DNA of 64,000 bases, taken from Bacteroidota bacterium (GTDB lineage: Bacteria; Bacteroidota; Bacteroidia; Chitinophagales; Chitinophagaceae). The notes under the pieces are model-generated. The model saw only the letters and a program-made list of their open reading frames with translations, was not told where the DNA came from and did not search any database. The translations under genes and the position numbers were made by a program. How positions within the stretch are numbered: the stretch's first letter is position 1; the number at the start of each line of letters is the position of its first letter. Below are positions 34,722-44,487 of the stretch, one piece after another. The stretch covers positions 1 to 64,000 of the forward strand of contig JAFDXE010000006.1 in NCBI GenBank assembly GCA_018268085.1, in the 5' to 3' direction.

Positions 34722-35891
34722 ATGAAATTTTTGTCCGCTTTTTTACTTGCATGCCTCATCTTTATTATTCCTGCAACAGAGGCAACAGCACAGGATTCAT
34801 CTCACATGAGGGTTTCTTTACTCACCTGCACTCCGGGAGAAGAGTTGTATTCCACCTTTGGACACAGCGCCATCAGGATTGTAGACAGTAGCAGCGTTAC
34901 CGACTATGTGTACAATTACGGCACATTCAATTTTGATGATAAGAATTTTTACCTCAAGTTTATGAGGGGAAAACTGTTATACTATATCAGTGTTGAACCT
35001 TTTAATGATGGCAACGGTTATTACGGATTCAAATCTTCCTATCAGCTCGATCATCGCGGCATCACAGAACAGGTTTTGAATTTAAGTGCTGCAGAAAAAA
35101 TCAACATCCAGCATTTACTCAATGAAAATCTGAAAGAGGAAAACAGGTATTACAAATATGATTTTTTCCTCGATAATTGCACAACGAGATTAAGAGATAT
35201 CATCCTTCAATCCAAACAACCAACTCCTGTTTTACCTGCTGTAATGCCGGTAACCACTACCTTCCGGAACGCCATTCATGTATACCTCGATAAAAACAAA
35301 CAATACTGGAGCAAATTAGGAATTGATATCCTGCTGGGTGCACCAACAGATGCTGTTATGACAGCGGCACAACAACAGTTTCTACCCGACAACCTGATGA
35401 CTGCACTTGACAGCTCCCGGAATGTGCGGGTGGTACAATCTTCTGCCAGCCTTTACCCGTTACCGTCAGTAAGCGATGAATTCAGTTGGTTTACACCAGT
35501 CGTGTTTTTTTCAATTCTCCTGCTTGTATTTGTGTTAACAGATCTGTCTTCTAATAAATGGATCAGGCAAACCGGAAATGGACTGGATGGCTTTTTATTT
35601 TTTATGGTTGGATTACTGGGAGTGCTGTTGTTATTTATGATGACCGCTACTGATCATAGCATGACAAGAAACAATTACAACATACTTTGGGCTTGGCCAA
35701 CACATCTTATCATTTCATTTTTCATGAATAGCCGTCGGAAATTCGTAAAAATGTATTTCCTGGTAACATCAGTTTGCCTTGTTATCCTGTTGCTGGCATG
35801 GTTCTTTCTTCCGCAGCAAATGAGCGGTGCATTGATACCTTTTGTGGTATTGCTTTTATACAGATCTGTAAGAAAATATATGTTATCCTGA
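34722..35891 (+). CDS. DUF4105 membrane protein, possible lipoprotein N-acyltransferase (Lnb-like)
   Basis: A 389-residue protein. The ATG at 34722 begins a clean signal peptide (MKFLSAFLLACLIFIIPATE); earlier in-frame ATGs exist at 34677 and 34686. The periplasmic DUF4105 domain (about 28-230) has the two conserved sites: STFGHSAIRI with His48 and FFLDNCTTRLRD with Cys153, which look like the His and Cys of an NlpC/P60-type fold. Five predicted membrane helices follow. From memory, DUF4105 proteins were recently identified as the lipoprotein N-acyltransferase Lnb of Bacteroides; this supplies the third acyl chain where Lnt is absent. It precedes an alpha/beta hydrolase by 1 base. Confidence 0.75.
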   Translation: MKFLSAFLLACLIFIIPATEATAQDSSHMRVSLLTCTPGEELYSTFGHSAIRIVDSSSVTDYVYNYGTFNFDDKNFYLKFMRGKLLYYISVEPFNDGNGYYGFKSSYQLDHRGITEQVLNLSAAEKINIQHLLNENLKEENRYYKYDFFLDNCTTRLRDIILQSKQPTPVLPAVMPVTTTFRNAIHVYLDKNKQYWSKLGIDILLGAPTDAVMTAAQQQFLPDNLMTALDSSRNVRVVQSSASLYPLPSVSDEFSWFTPVVFFSILLLVFVLTDLSSNKWIRQTGNGLDGFLFFMVGLLGVLLLFMMTATDHSMTRNNYNILWAWPTHLIISFFMNSRRKFVKMYFLVTSVCLVILLLAWFFLPQQMSGALIPFVVLLLYRSVRKYMLS

Positions 35892-35892
35892 A

Positions 35893-36708
35893 ATGTTTGA
35901 ACAAACAGAAAAATACATCAGTTATAGTAATGGAAAGCTCTTTTATACTATAGCCGGTAGCGGGCCGACGGTTGTGCTGCTTCATGGCTTTGGAGAAGAG
36001 CATACCATCTGGGAAAACCAGGTTTCCGTATTACAGCAACAATATTCCCTCATTTTACCCGACATTCCCGGAAGCGGGCGATCAACCATGTTGCGAAATG
36101 ACCGTATTATATTGATGGATGATTATGCCGAATGCATCAACGCCATTTTACTTGCCGAAGGAATAAAAAAATGTGTAATGATTGGTCACAGTATGGGTGG
36201 ATATATTACCCTGGCTTTTGCAGAAAAGTACCCTGGAAAATTAACCGCACTCGGCCTGTTTCATTCCAGTGCCTATGCAGATGATAAAGACAAAAGAGAA
36301 ACCCGTAAGAAAGCTAACGGGTTTATGAGATCGAACGGCGCTGCTGCCTTTCTTGAAACGAGTATCCCGGGTTTGTTTTACAATGCAGAAATGAGTAGAA
36401 AGGATATCGCTTCCCTACTGAAAAAAGGCAACAATTTTACTGCAGAAACGTTGATACAATACTATGAAGCGATGATGGAAAGACCCGACAGAACTTCAAT
36501 ATTAAAAAAAATAAATATTCCTGTTTTGTTTGTTATTGGCAATCATGATAAAGCTGTTCCATTTCAACATAGTCTTGAGCAATCTACCATGCCTGCTTAT
36601 TCATTTGTAACCATCCTGAGGAACAGTGCTCACATGGGAATGCTGGAGGAAAAAGAAAAGGCGAATAAAACTTTGGCAGATTTTTTAGAAACCATACAGC
36701 TAAAATAA
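35893..36708 (+). CDS. Alpha/beta hydrolase
   Basis: A 271-residue hydrolase with the full catalytic set: oxyanion loop VVLLHGFGEEHTIW, nucleophile Ser100 in GHSMGGY, an acid in VIGNHDKAVP and a His in SAHMGMLEE. A cap region (ANGFMRSNGAAAFLE and following helices) sits between strands 6 and 7. Substrate unknown; the closest general class is epoxide-hydrolase or ester-hydrolase-like proteins. The ATG starts one base after the stop of the DUF4105 gene, so the two are translated from one mRNA. A link to lipid handling at the envelope is only suggested by this neighbour. Confidence 0.88.
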   Translation: MFEQTEKYISYSNGKLFYTIAGSGPTVVLLHGFGEEHTIWENQVSVLQQQYSLILPDIPGSGRSTMLRNDRIILMDDYAECINAILLAEGIKKCVMIGHSMGGYITLAFAEKYPGKLTALGLFHSSAYADDKDKRETRKKANGFMRSNGAAAFLETSIPGLFYNAEMSRKDIASLLKKGNNFTAETLIQYYEAMMERPDRTSILKKINIPVLFVIGNHDKAVPFQHSLEQSTMPAYSFVTILRNSAHMGMLEEKEKANKTLADFLETIQLK

Positions 36709-36775
36709 AAATACCAGACAGCTTTTTTAGCTATTTTACACTCTATAAAAATATAAACTGAATATTTCTCGCTGA

Positions 36776-39415
36776 ATGAAAAAATCGCTACTGATATCCT
36801 TACTGCTCATGCTTTTTGTTTCAGCAAATGCGAAGCATATTACGGGTGGCGAAATTATATACGACTTCATCAGCTCTACTTCAACCAGCAAAACATACAG
36901 GATTACTTTATTACTATTCCGTGATCAGAACTGTGATGCAGCAGGCAATTGTGCTCCCCTGCCGGCAACTGCCAAGATCGGGATTTTTAACAGGGACAAC
37001 AATGAGTTGTACGGCGATTATCACATCGTTAATCAAACCAGTAGCAGCGCTGTTCCGATTAACACGGTTCCAACCTGTATCACCAATCCGCCTTCATTAA
37101 GTTACCGCGTAGGCTATTACAGCTTTACCGTTACACTTCCCAATAACAGCAAAGGATATACAGCAGCTTATCAAACCTGTTGCAGGATTGATGGTATTGA
37201 AAATATCAACAACAACGTAGGGGCAACGTATACGGCAGAAATTCCGGGGAATACGCAATTGGCGGGCACGAACGGCCAGGATAATAGTCCACGCTTTACC
37301 ACCGGAATTTCCATTGTATGTTTCAACAAACCATTTACACTCGACTTTAGTGCAACCGATCCTGATGGTGATCAACTGGTATATGAACTATGTGATGCCT
37401 ACAATGGCGGTGGTGCACAGAATGCAGACGTGAATTATTCTCCTTCGGCGCCTCCGTACGGAAATGTTGCTTATACCAACGGTTACCAGGGATATAGTCC
37501 GTTGGGAGACCTGGCCACAATAAATCAGAATACAGGAATCATATCCGGAACTGCACCTGAAGCGGGAAGATATGTAGTGTGCGTTTGCGTGTTTGAATAC
37601 CGCAATGGAAATCTGTTAGGCGTTCACAAAAAAGATTTTATCATTACCGTTGCACCATGTGAACTGGCCGGCGTTCAGCTTGAACCGAACTATATTACCT
37701 GCGATGGCTTTTCCTATACATTTGAGAACCTGATATCATCGCCTTTAAACCTCACAACCTATTGGGATTTCGGCGACCCTGCCTCTCCCGACAATATATC
37801 CACTGATCCCGTTCACACACACGTGTTCTCAGATACAGGCGTGTACACTATTAAACTGGTTGTAAACCGCGGTGGAAATTGTTCAGACTCTACTTATTCT
37901 ACAATTAAAGTGTACCCGGGTTATTTTCCTGCACTGGATAACAATTCGCCCAGGTGTACCGGATCCCAGATACAATTCAACGATCACACAACCGCAAACT
38001 ATGGCGTAGTAAATTCCTGGTGGTGGGATTTTGGAGATCCGGGATCATCCAGCAATAACAGTTCGGCACAAAATCCTGTTCATGTATATACCAGTTCAGG
38101 CACTTACCAGTCGAGCCTGATTGTAGCCAGTGATAAAGGTTGTATTGATACGGTGTATAAGGATGTAGTAGTACTTGACAAGCCGCCTTTTACAGTTACG
38201 AACGATACCCTGATTTGTTCAGTAGATAATTTACAATTAACAGCTACGGCTACTGAAAGCTGCTGTGTTACATGGTCGCCCAATTACAATATCAGTAACA
38301 TCAATAGTTTTACGCCCATCGTTCATCCGCAGGTAACAACAACCTACACGGTTACGTACAGCGATGTGAGAGGATGTTCCATTACAGACTACGTTCAGGT
38401 TCGTGTAGTAGATACCGTTAGTTTAAGTACAGGTAATGATACCACCATTTGCCGGGGCGATGCCATTGTGCTGAACCTGGAAACAGATGCGCTTCAATTT
38501 GCCTGGACGGAATCACCTTCCGGGAATACTTTAAATAATGCAACGCTTGGTCATCCGCTGGCAACACCAACAGCAATAGTAACCACTTACTATGTAACCG
38601 GGAATATCGGTTCCTGTGTTGATAGTGATTCCATTAAAGTAAAAACTGTTCCTTATCCTGTTCCCAATGCCGGGGCCGACCAACGAATTTGCGCAGGCAC
38701 TTCTACGGCGTTGCATGCCAGTGGTGGATCCTCTTACTCCTGGAGCCCGGAAGTGTTTTTAAACAATCCGAACAGCGCCAATACCGATGTGATCCTGCCA
38801 TCACAGACAACTTATTATATTGTAACGGTAACGGATACCCTCGGTTGCCCGAAACCCATTACAGATGGAGTGGTTGTTTTCGTGAATACGCCAGTTGCAG
38901 ACGCAGGGCCAAGAGATACCTCCATTGTACAGGATCAGCCATTACAATTATCGGGAACGGGAAGCACTTACTTCCATTGGGAAGCAATCCCTGACAATGA
39001 TAATAACGGGCTCAGCAATGCGAATATTTCTAACCCGGTTGCATTGCCTTCCGATAACATTGTTTATGTTTTAACCACCACTGATTCCATAGGTTGTTTT
39101 GATAAGGATACCATTACTGTTCATTATTATAAACTGGCTCCTGATTTTTATGTACCAACAGGGTTTAGTCCGAATGGCGATGGCACAAACGATATACTTA
39201 AACCTATTGCTTTGGGATTAAGATCTGTAGATGCATTTAAGGTGTACAACCGATGGGGTGAAATGGTTTATTCTACTTCCAGGATCGGACAAGGATGGGA
39301 TGGAAAATATAAAGGCGCCGACCAGGCACCGGGCACTTATGTGTGGTTTGCAGAAGGAACAGATTATAAGGGAAAGAAATTGTTTAAGAAAGGAACGGTT
39401 GTACTGATCCGCTAA
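36776..39415 (+). CDS. PKD-repeat surface protein with CHU_C (type B) sorting domain
   Basis: An 879-residue exported protein. Seen: signal peptide 1-19; a conserved N-terminal domain (HITGGEIIYDF, TAAYQTCCRI, DFSATDPDGDQLVYELCDAYNGGGAQN, ISGTAPEAGRYVVCVCVFEYRNG); PKD-like domains with WDFGDPASP and WWWDFGDPGSS; several Ig-like repeats (ADQRICAGTSTALHASGGSSYSWSP); and a CHU_C domain (VPTGFSPNGDGTND, GWDGKYKG, ending VVLIR). The C-terminus marks it as type IX cargo. The next gene is a longer paralogue in the same order of domains. The paired Cys of QTCCR recur in both. Probable role: adhesion or gliding-type surface contact. Confidence 0.88.
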   Translation: MKKSLLISLLLMLFVSANAKHITGGEIIYDFISSTSTSKTYRITLLLFRDQNCDAAGNCAPLPATAKIGIFNRDNNELYGDYHIVNQTSSSAVPINTVPTCITNPPSLSYRVGYYSFTVTLPNNSKGYTAAYQTCCRIDGIENINNNVGATYTAEIPGNTQLAGTNGQDNSPRFTTGISIVCFNKPFTLDFSATDPDGDQLVYELCDAYNGGGAQNADVNYSPSAPPYGNVAYTNGYQGYSPLGDLATINQNTGIISGTAPEAGRYVVCVCVFEYRNGNLLGVHKKDFIITVAPCELAGVQLEPNYITCDGFSYTFENLISSPLNLTTYWDFGDPASPDNISTDPVHTHVFSDTGVYTIKLVVNRGGNCSDSTYSTIKVYPGYFPALDNNSPRCTGSQIQFNDHTTANYGVVNSWWWDFGDPGSSSNNSSAQNPVHVYTSSGTYQSSLIVASDKGCIDTVYKDVVVLDKPPFTVTNDTLICSVDNLQLTATATESCCVTWSPNYNISNINSFTPIVHPQVTTTYTVTYSDVRGCSITDYVQVRVVDTVSLSTGNDTTICRGDAIVLNLETDALQFAWTESPSGNTLNNATLGHPLATPTAIVTTYYVTGNIGSCVDSDSIKVKTVPYPVPNAGADQRICAGTSTALHASGGSSYSWSPEVFLNNPNSANTDVILPSQTTYYIVTVTDTLGCPKPITDGVVVFVNTPVADAGPRDTSIVQDQPLQLSGTGSTYFHWEAIPDNDNNGLSNANISNPVALPSDNIVYVLTTTDSIGCFDKDTITVHYYKLAPDFYVPTGFSPNGDGTNDILKPIALGLRSVDAFKVYNRWGEMVYSTSRIGQGWDGKYKGADQAPGTYVWFAEGTDYKGKKLFKKGTVVLIR

Positions 39416-39501
39416 AATTATAAGCTGCGTTTTTCTTTACGAAATCCTCTTCCGGATAGGGCATTTTTTCTTATATTTAATGTTGATTACTGCAACACCG
39501 G

Positions 39502-42500
39502 ATGAAAAAATTTTTACTATTCTTCGTACTGCTATTTTTTGTGTTCTCCGGCACATTTGCAGCCCATATCATTGGAGGTGAATTAAGGTATGAATATCTT
39601 GGCCCCGGCACTACTCCTAACACTAGGTCTTATAAAATTATTCTCTTACTAATTAAAGGTGATGCTACAGGTCCTAATGTGGCCCAGCTTGCAGCTTCCT
39701 ATGTTGTAGGTATTTTCAATAATGATAATAATCAAATGATTCCCGGAGATCAACCCGATCCTAATGGTAACGGACATCTCCTCTGGTTAATGACACGTGA
39801 TGAGCCGCCGGGAATACAGGCCATGCCTATCATTGCATCTCCCTGCCTGGTGAATCAGCCCACACTTGCATACACTTATGCCACCTATTCCATGACCATT
39901 GAATTACCCTTAAATAATAATGGGTACACCATTGCGCATCAAACCTGTTGCAGACAGGCCAACATGATGAATGTAGTGGACAATATGGGTGCAAATTATT
40001 CCTGTGTAATTCCAAGATTGAATCAACTACCTGCTTCTAATTCTGTAGACAGCAGTCCTAAATATCATTTACCTATTTCTGTTATTTGTTTTAATTCTCC
40101 ATTTACTATGGATTTTGCCGCTGACGATATGGATGGAGATTCCCTGGTGTACAGCTTTTGTGATGCTTACAACGGCGGGCTGGCGCAAAACTCTGGTTAC
40201 AATGATGCGGAACCGCCACCGTACGGTGCAGTAACTTATCAAAACGGCTACACTTCATCTGCACCCTTGGGAAACCTGGCTACCATTAATCCACAAACAG
40301 GAATTATTTCCGGTATTGCACCCGATGCAGGCAATTATGTTGTATGTGTTTGCGTACAGGCCTGGCGCAACGGCAGGCTGATCACTACGCACAGAAAGGA
40401 TTTACTTGTCAGAGTTTCTCCTTGTATTCCTACTGTGGCTAATCCCGATCCGGGATATACTACCTGCGATGGATTTACCATCCAGTTCAATCACAACAGT
40501 ACAGGTGCTAACAGTGTTTTCTGGGATTTTGGAGTTCCCTCTGTAACCAATGATACAGCCAATATAGATAACCCTGTATTTACTTATCCCGACACCGGCA
40601 TCTACTATGTAAAATTCTATATCAATAAAGACGGCAACTGTACAGATTCTGCCACCATACAAATGGGCATTTATCCTGGTTTCTTTCCCGGGTTTAAAGC
40701 GGATGCGCCCTACTGCGCCGGTCAGCCCATCCAATTTAATGATACTACTATCACCAACTATGGTGCTGTAGATAGCTGGAGCTGGAATTTCGGCAATACG
40801 GCTACGTTGGCAGACACCAGCCATCTGCAGGCTCCGCAATACACTTACCCTTCTGCTGGCACGTATCACGCCAGTTTTATAGTTACCAACAGCAAGGGAT
40901 GTATTGATACCGTGTACAAAGATATTACCGTAAATCCGTTACCTGCTGTAACTGCGCCTCCGGATACACTGTATTGTGGCCTCGACAGTTTACAGCTTAC
41001 AGCTACGGGCACCAGCGGGGGAACCTATGCCTGGACACCCAACACAAATATCCTGGGAGCGAATAATGCTTCTGTAACTGTATTCCCCTCTTTACCTACA
41101 ACTTATTATTCTACCATTACCGTTGCAGGCTGTTCTAAAACTGATTCTGTGCGGCTAACACCGGCATTTGATTTAACCAATAATATCACAGCGTCGCCAC
41201 CATCTATTTGCCAGGAAGATACACTCACCTTAACCGGAACAACCAATCATACAACACATATCAGTTGGCAGTGGAGCCCGGTTGCATCATTGTCTGCCCC
41301 AACAAGCAGTACAACGCAGGCATACCCGAATGTTACAACTGCTTATACACTCCAGACAAAATGGGGGGATCATTGCGTTGCGACAAAAAATATAAATATA
41401 AACGTAACACCTTTAGCGATTCCAAATGCAGGAGCTAATTCCTATATCTGTGCAGGTCAAACCAGCACTACCCTTTCAGCGAGTGGAGGAAATACCTACA
41501 ACTGGTCACCGGCAACAGGGTTGAGCAATCCGAATATCCCGAACCCGGTAGCATCGCCATCGGTAACCACCAATTATATTGTTCATGTAGGTGTAAATGG
41601 ATGTGCTAAAACAAAAGCGGATACGGTGACTGTTGAGGTTAAACCTATCCCGCCACTAACTGCAACCAACGATACGCTTATTTGCATTGTTGACGGACTG
41701 CAGCTCAATGCAAACGGAACCGGAAACATGCATTGGACACCAAATTATAATATCAATAACCAGGGCATTGCCAATCCTTTTGTAACACCTACTGTAGATA
41801 CAACCTATTACATTCATATTGTCGACAATTTCGGATGCTTTAATAATGATTCTGTAATGGTAAGGGTGAAACCAAAAACAGTGGTGGATGCAGGCAACGA
41901 TACGACCATTTGTAAAACAGAAAGTTTTCATTTGAATACAACCGGCGATGCATTGCATTATCAATGGTTTCCTGCAACTTTCCTGAGCAGTGATACCGCC
42001 ATGCAACCATTAACGACACCGCTTACTGATATCACTTACCAGGTGATCGGGAATATCGGAACCTGCTCAGATACGTCGTATATCACTATTCATCCTGTGC
42101 CGTATCCTGCAGCAAATGCCGGCCCCGATTCAACCGTATGCTTTGGATTCAATGCACAATTATTTGCCAGTGGCGGCAGTCATTTTACCTGGACTCCCGG
42201 CACCTACCTTTCAAATATTTCTTCCGCAAACCCGATTGTGGCAAACCCGCTTGAAACGATCACGTACACTGTAACGGTAACGGATACACTGGGATGTCCG
42301 AAACCAATTACTTCCACTGCAACAGTAACCGTGATACCACAATTACACGTAAGCGCAGGTGCAGACTCAAGTATTGTACAAGGTCAACCATTGCAGTTAC
42401 AGGGATCGGGAGCAGAACATTATTTATGGGCATGGTCGCCCGCTAATTTCCCGGGCTGGCTAACCAATCAATCCATCTGGAACCCTGTTGCCAGTCCGCA

Positions 42501-42864
42501 GGATAATATAACGTATATCCTAACCGGCACCGACAATCATGGTTGCAGAGCGGTAGATAGTGTAATGGTACTTGTATATACCATTGAGCCGAGTATGTAT
42601 GTTCCTACAGCATTTACACCTAACGGCGATAATCTTAACGATAACGTTAAACCGATCATGCTCGGCATGAAGTCATTAAAGTATTTCCGTATTTACAATC
42701 GCTTTGGTGAACTTGTTTTTGAAACACAACAACAAGGCAAAGGATGGGATGGTTATTACAAAGGCAAGCCACAGGATTCGGCAACATTTGTGTGGATGGC
42801 CCAGGGCGAAACGTACAAAGGTCAAACCATCACCAAGAAAGGTTTTGTTGTACTTATCAGGTAG
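39502..42864 (+). CDS. Larger paralogue: PKD/Ig-repeat surface protein with CHU_C domain
   Basis: A 1120-residue exported protein that repeats the architecture of the preceding gene: signal peptide, HIIGGELRYEYLG N-terminal domain, IAHQTCCRQ, ADDMDGDSLVYSFCDAYNGG, NGYTSSAPLGNLATINPQTG, VVCVCVQAWRNG, two PKD domains (VFWDFGVPS, WSWNFGNTA), then more Ig-like units than its neighbour (ICAGQTSTTLSASGGNTYNW, CKTESFHLNTTGDALHYQWF, VCFGFNAQLFASGGSHFTW) and a CHU_C domain (VPTAFTPNGDNLND, GWDGYYKG, ending VVLIR). The extra length lies in the Ig-like section, as expected from repeat expansion after duplication. Confidence 0.88.
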   Translation: MKKFLLFFVLLFFVFSGTFAAHIIGGELRYEYLGPGTTPNTRSYKIILLLIKGDATGPNVAQLAASYVVGIFNNDNNQMIPGDQPDPNGNGHLLWLMTRDEPPGIQAMPIIASPCLVNQPTLAYTYATYSMTIELPLNNNGYTIAHQTCCRQANMMNVVDNMGANYSCVIPRLNQLPASNSVDSSPKYHLPISVICFNSPFTMDFAADDMDGDSLVYSFCDAYNGGLAQNSGYNDAEPPPYGAVTYQNGYTSSAPLGNLATINPQTGIISGIAPDAGNYVVCVCVQAWRNGRLITTHRKDLLVRVSPCIPTVANPDPGYTTCDGFTIQFNHNSTGANSVFWDFGVPSVTNDTANIDNPVFTYPDTGIYYVKFYINKDGNCTDSATIQMGIYPGFFPGFKADAPYCAGQPIQFNDTTITNYGAVDSWSWNFGNTATLADTSHLQAPQYTYPSAGTYHASFIVTNSKGCIDTVYKDITVNPLPAVTAPPDTLYCGLDSLQLTATGTSGGTYAWTPNTNILGANNASVTVFPSLPTTYYSTITVAGCSKTDSVRLTPAFDLTNNITASPPSICQEDTLTLTGTTNHTTHISWQWSPVASLSAPTSSTTQAYPNVTTAYTLQTKWGDHCVATKNININVTPLAIPNAGANSYICAGQTSTTLSASGGNTYNWSPATGLSNPNIPNPVASPSVTTNYIVHVGVNGCAKTKADTVTVEVKPIPPLTATNDTLICIVDGLQLNANGTGNMHWTPNYNINNQGIANPFVTPTVDTTYYIHIVDNFGCFNNDSVMVRVKPKTVVDAGNDTTICKTESFHLNTTGDALHYQWFPATFLSSDTAMQPLTTPLTDITYQVIGNIGTCSDTSYITIHPVPYPAANAGPDSTVCFGFNAQLFASGGSHFTWTPGTYLSNISSANPIVANPLETITYTVTVTDTLGCPKPITSTATVTVIPQLHVSAGADSSIVQGQPLQLQGSGAEHYLWAWSPANFPGWLTNQSIWNPVASPQDNITYILTGTDNHGCRAVDSVMVLVYTIEPSMYVPTAFTPNGDNLNDNVKPIMLGMKSLKYFRIYNRFGELVFETQQQGKGWDGYYKGKPQDSATFVWMAQGETYKGQTITKKGFVVLIR

Positions 42865-42889
42865 TCTCTCCCGGTTTCATTTTTTTTAC

Positions 42890-42921
42890 TTTGCTATTGA
42901 ATTTCCTTACCGGTAAATTTG
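42890..42921 (+). promoter_or_regulatory. Bacteroidetes-type promoter of the SDR gene
   Basis: TTTG at 42890-42893, a 20-base spacer, and TAaaTTTG at 42914-42921, followed by CAG. The ATG of the SDR gene lies 31 bases downstream. Confidence 0.7.
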
Positions 42922-42952
42922 CAGATCATTTTTTATAATCATTGATTCATAC

Positions 42953-43714
42953 ATGTCAACAATTGCATTAATTACTGGCGCTACAGCAGGAATCGGAAAA
43001 GCCTGTGCTGAAAAATTTGCATCTGCCAAATACAACTTAATTATAGCGGGGCGCAGGAGCGAACGATTACAGGACCTGAAATCAGCTCTTGAAAAAAAGG
43101 AAGGGATAAAAGTGTACCCGCTTTGCTTCGATGTACAAAATCGAAATGAAGTGTTTGAAGCCATCAGCAATTTACCTGCAGCATGGAAACACATAGATAT
43201 TTTGGTTAACAATGCCGGACTGGCACTGGGCAGAGATAGTTTTGAAAATGCCAGTATTGATGACTGGGATACCATGATGCATACGAATGTAGATGGCCTG
43301 TTGTATGTAAGTAAGGCTGTTGTACCGTTGATGATCGAAAATAAAAAAGGGCATATCATCAACCTTGGGTCTATTGCCGGTAAGGAAGTATATGAAAACG
43401 GAAATGTGTATTGTGCCAGTAAGTTTGCTGTAGATGCAATTACAAAATCGATGCGGATAGACCTGCTTAAATACGGAATAAAAGTAACAGGCATTCATCC
43501 CGGTGCAGTAGAAACAGAATTTTCCATCGTGCGATTCAAGGGTGATGATGAAAAAGCATCTGCTGCTTACAAGGGATTTACACCGCTTACTGCCATGGAT
43601 ATTGCTGACACTATTTTTTACTGTGCAACTTTACCGCCCCATGTATGTATTAATGACCTCGTAATTACCTGTGTTCAGCAGGCAGGCACTTATTATTTTT
43701 ACAAAAATTCCTGA
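42953..43714 (+). CDS. SDR-family NAD(P)-dependent oxidoreductase
   Basis: A 253-residue classical short-chain dehydrogenase. Cofactor loop TGATAGIGKACAE at residues 8-20, NNAG at 86-89, Asn112, Ser140, Tyr153 and Lys157 (NVYCASK) give the complete catalytic tetrad. AGRRSERL after the second strand suggests NADP preference. The pattern SFENASIDDWDTMMHTNVDGLLYVSKAV and IHPGAVETEFS resembles the 3-hydroxy acid / serine dehydrogenase (YdfG-like) group. It has its own promoter and no functional neighbours. Confidence 0.92.
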   Translation: MSTIALITGATAGIGKACAEKFASAKYNLIIAGRRSERLQDLKSALEKKEGIKVYPLCFDVQNRNEVFEAISNLPAAWKHIDILVNNAGLALGRDSFENASIDDWDTMMHTNVDGLLYVSKAVVPLMIENKKGHIINLGSIAGKEVYENGNVYCASKFAVDAITKSMRIDLLKYGIKVTGIHPGAVETEFSIVRFKGDDEKASAAYKGFTPLTAMDIADTIFYCATLPPHVCINDLVITCVQQAGTYYFYKNS

Positions 43715-43883
43715 GGCATTTCATTTACATAAAGTTTAAGTACGCTGACATTCAACCCGCTAAGTTTTCAGCGCTGTTAGAATGTTGAAGAGGCAGAGGC
43801 AAGCCGCAATATCTGTTACTGAATTTCGTTATCAGTTAAATGAAGCCGGCTCCCGAATCTTACGGCCTTCGTTTTCCATACTT

Positions 43884-44354
43884 ATGAAAAAACGGATCTT
43901 CACCTGCATTTGCCTTTCAGGCTTATTCTGTCTTTCTTCGAAATCACAGGACGTAATCAGGCAGGTATCCTGCAATGATGATTTTATTGCTCACCAGGTA
44001 GATAGTGTTAAAGAAGATTTTTCCAGGAAAGGATATATTGTAGTGAAAGAGGCATCCATGACAATGGAGAGCCAATACGAAATGCCGATTATAGTTCCCT
44101 TAACTGAAGGAACCTGGTACCAGTTTGTATTTATAGGTGATATCAGTTCCAGGTTGTATGAAGTTAGAATGTACGACTGGAATGAAAGACAGGTTGTGTA
44201 CAAAAAGAATCAATGGGGAGATGTTGATGGCAATATCATCAGCTATTTATACATTCCGCAGGCAAGTGAATTTCACCTTATCAAACCGCTGCAGATCAAT
44301 AAAAAGAAAAAGCAAATGTGCGGTTATGTGATGTTACTTAAAAGAGTAAAATAA
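43884..44354 (+). CDS. Small secreted hypothetical protein
   Basis: About 156 residues from the ATG at 43884, where a signal peptide starts (MKKRIFTCICLSGLFCLSSK); an upstream open frame to 43782 is unlikely to be translated. The mature part is beta-rich (KGYIVVKEASMTMESQYEMP, GTWYQFVFIGDIS, YEVRMYDWNERQVVYKKNQW, FHLIKPLQI, GYVMLLKRVK). No family recognised. Convergent with sprA. Confidence 0.6.
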   Translation: MKKRIFTCICLSGLFCLSSKSQDVIRQVSCNDDFIAHQVDSVKEDFSRKGYIVVKEASMTMESQYEMPIIVPLTEGTWYQFVFIGDISSRLYEVRMYDWNERQVVYKKNQWGDVDGNIISYLYIPQASEFHLIKPLQINKKKKQMCGYVMLLKRVK

Positions 44355-44434
44355 TTCATCACCTTCTTTCCGGAAAATTTCGGCTACTCCTCTACGTTAA
44401 AACTTCCTCTTCGTTTTCAACAGGCTACATAAAA

Positions 44435-44457
44435 AAAGTGACCACAAAGGCCACTTT
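44435..44457 (-). terminator. Probable terminator of sprA
   Basis: AAAGTG at 44435-44440 pairs with CACTTT at 44452-44457, with an inner CC/GG pair. The A run at 44431-44437 becomes a U tract in the reverse transcript. It is 31 bases past the sprA stop. Confidence 0.55.
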
Positions 44458-44487
44458 CTTATGATGAATTGTTTTCATTGCTTTTTA

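Noticed and set aside
42907-43494. A 195-codon reverse frame opposite the SDR gene
   Set aside because: The forward frame has the complete SDR catalytic tetrad; the reverse product matches nothing.
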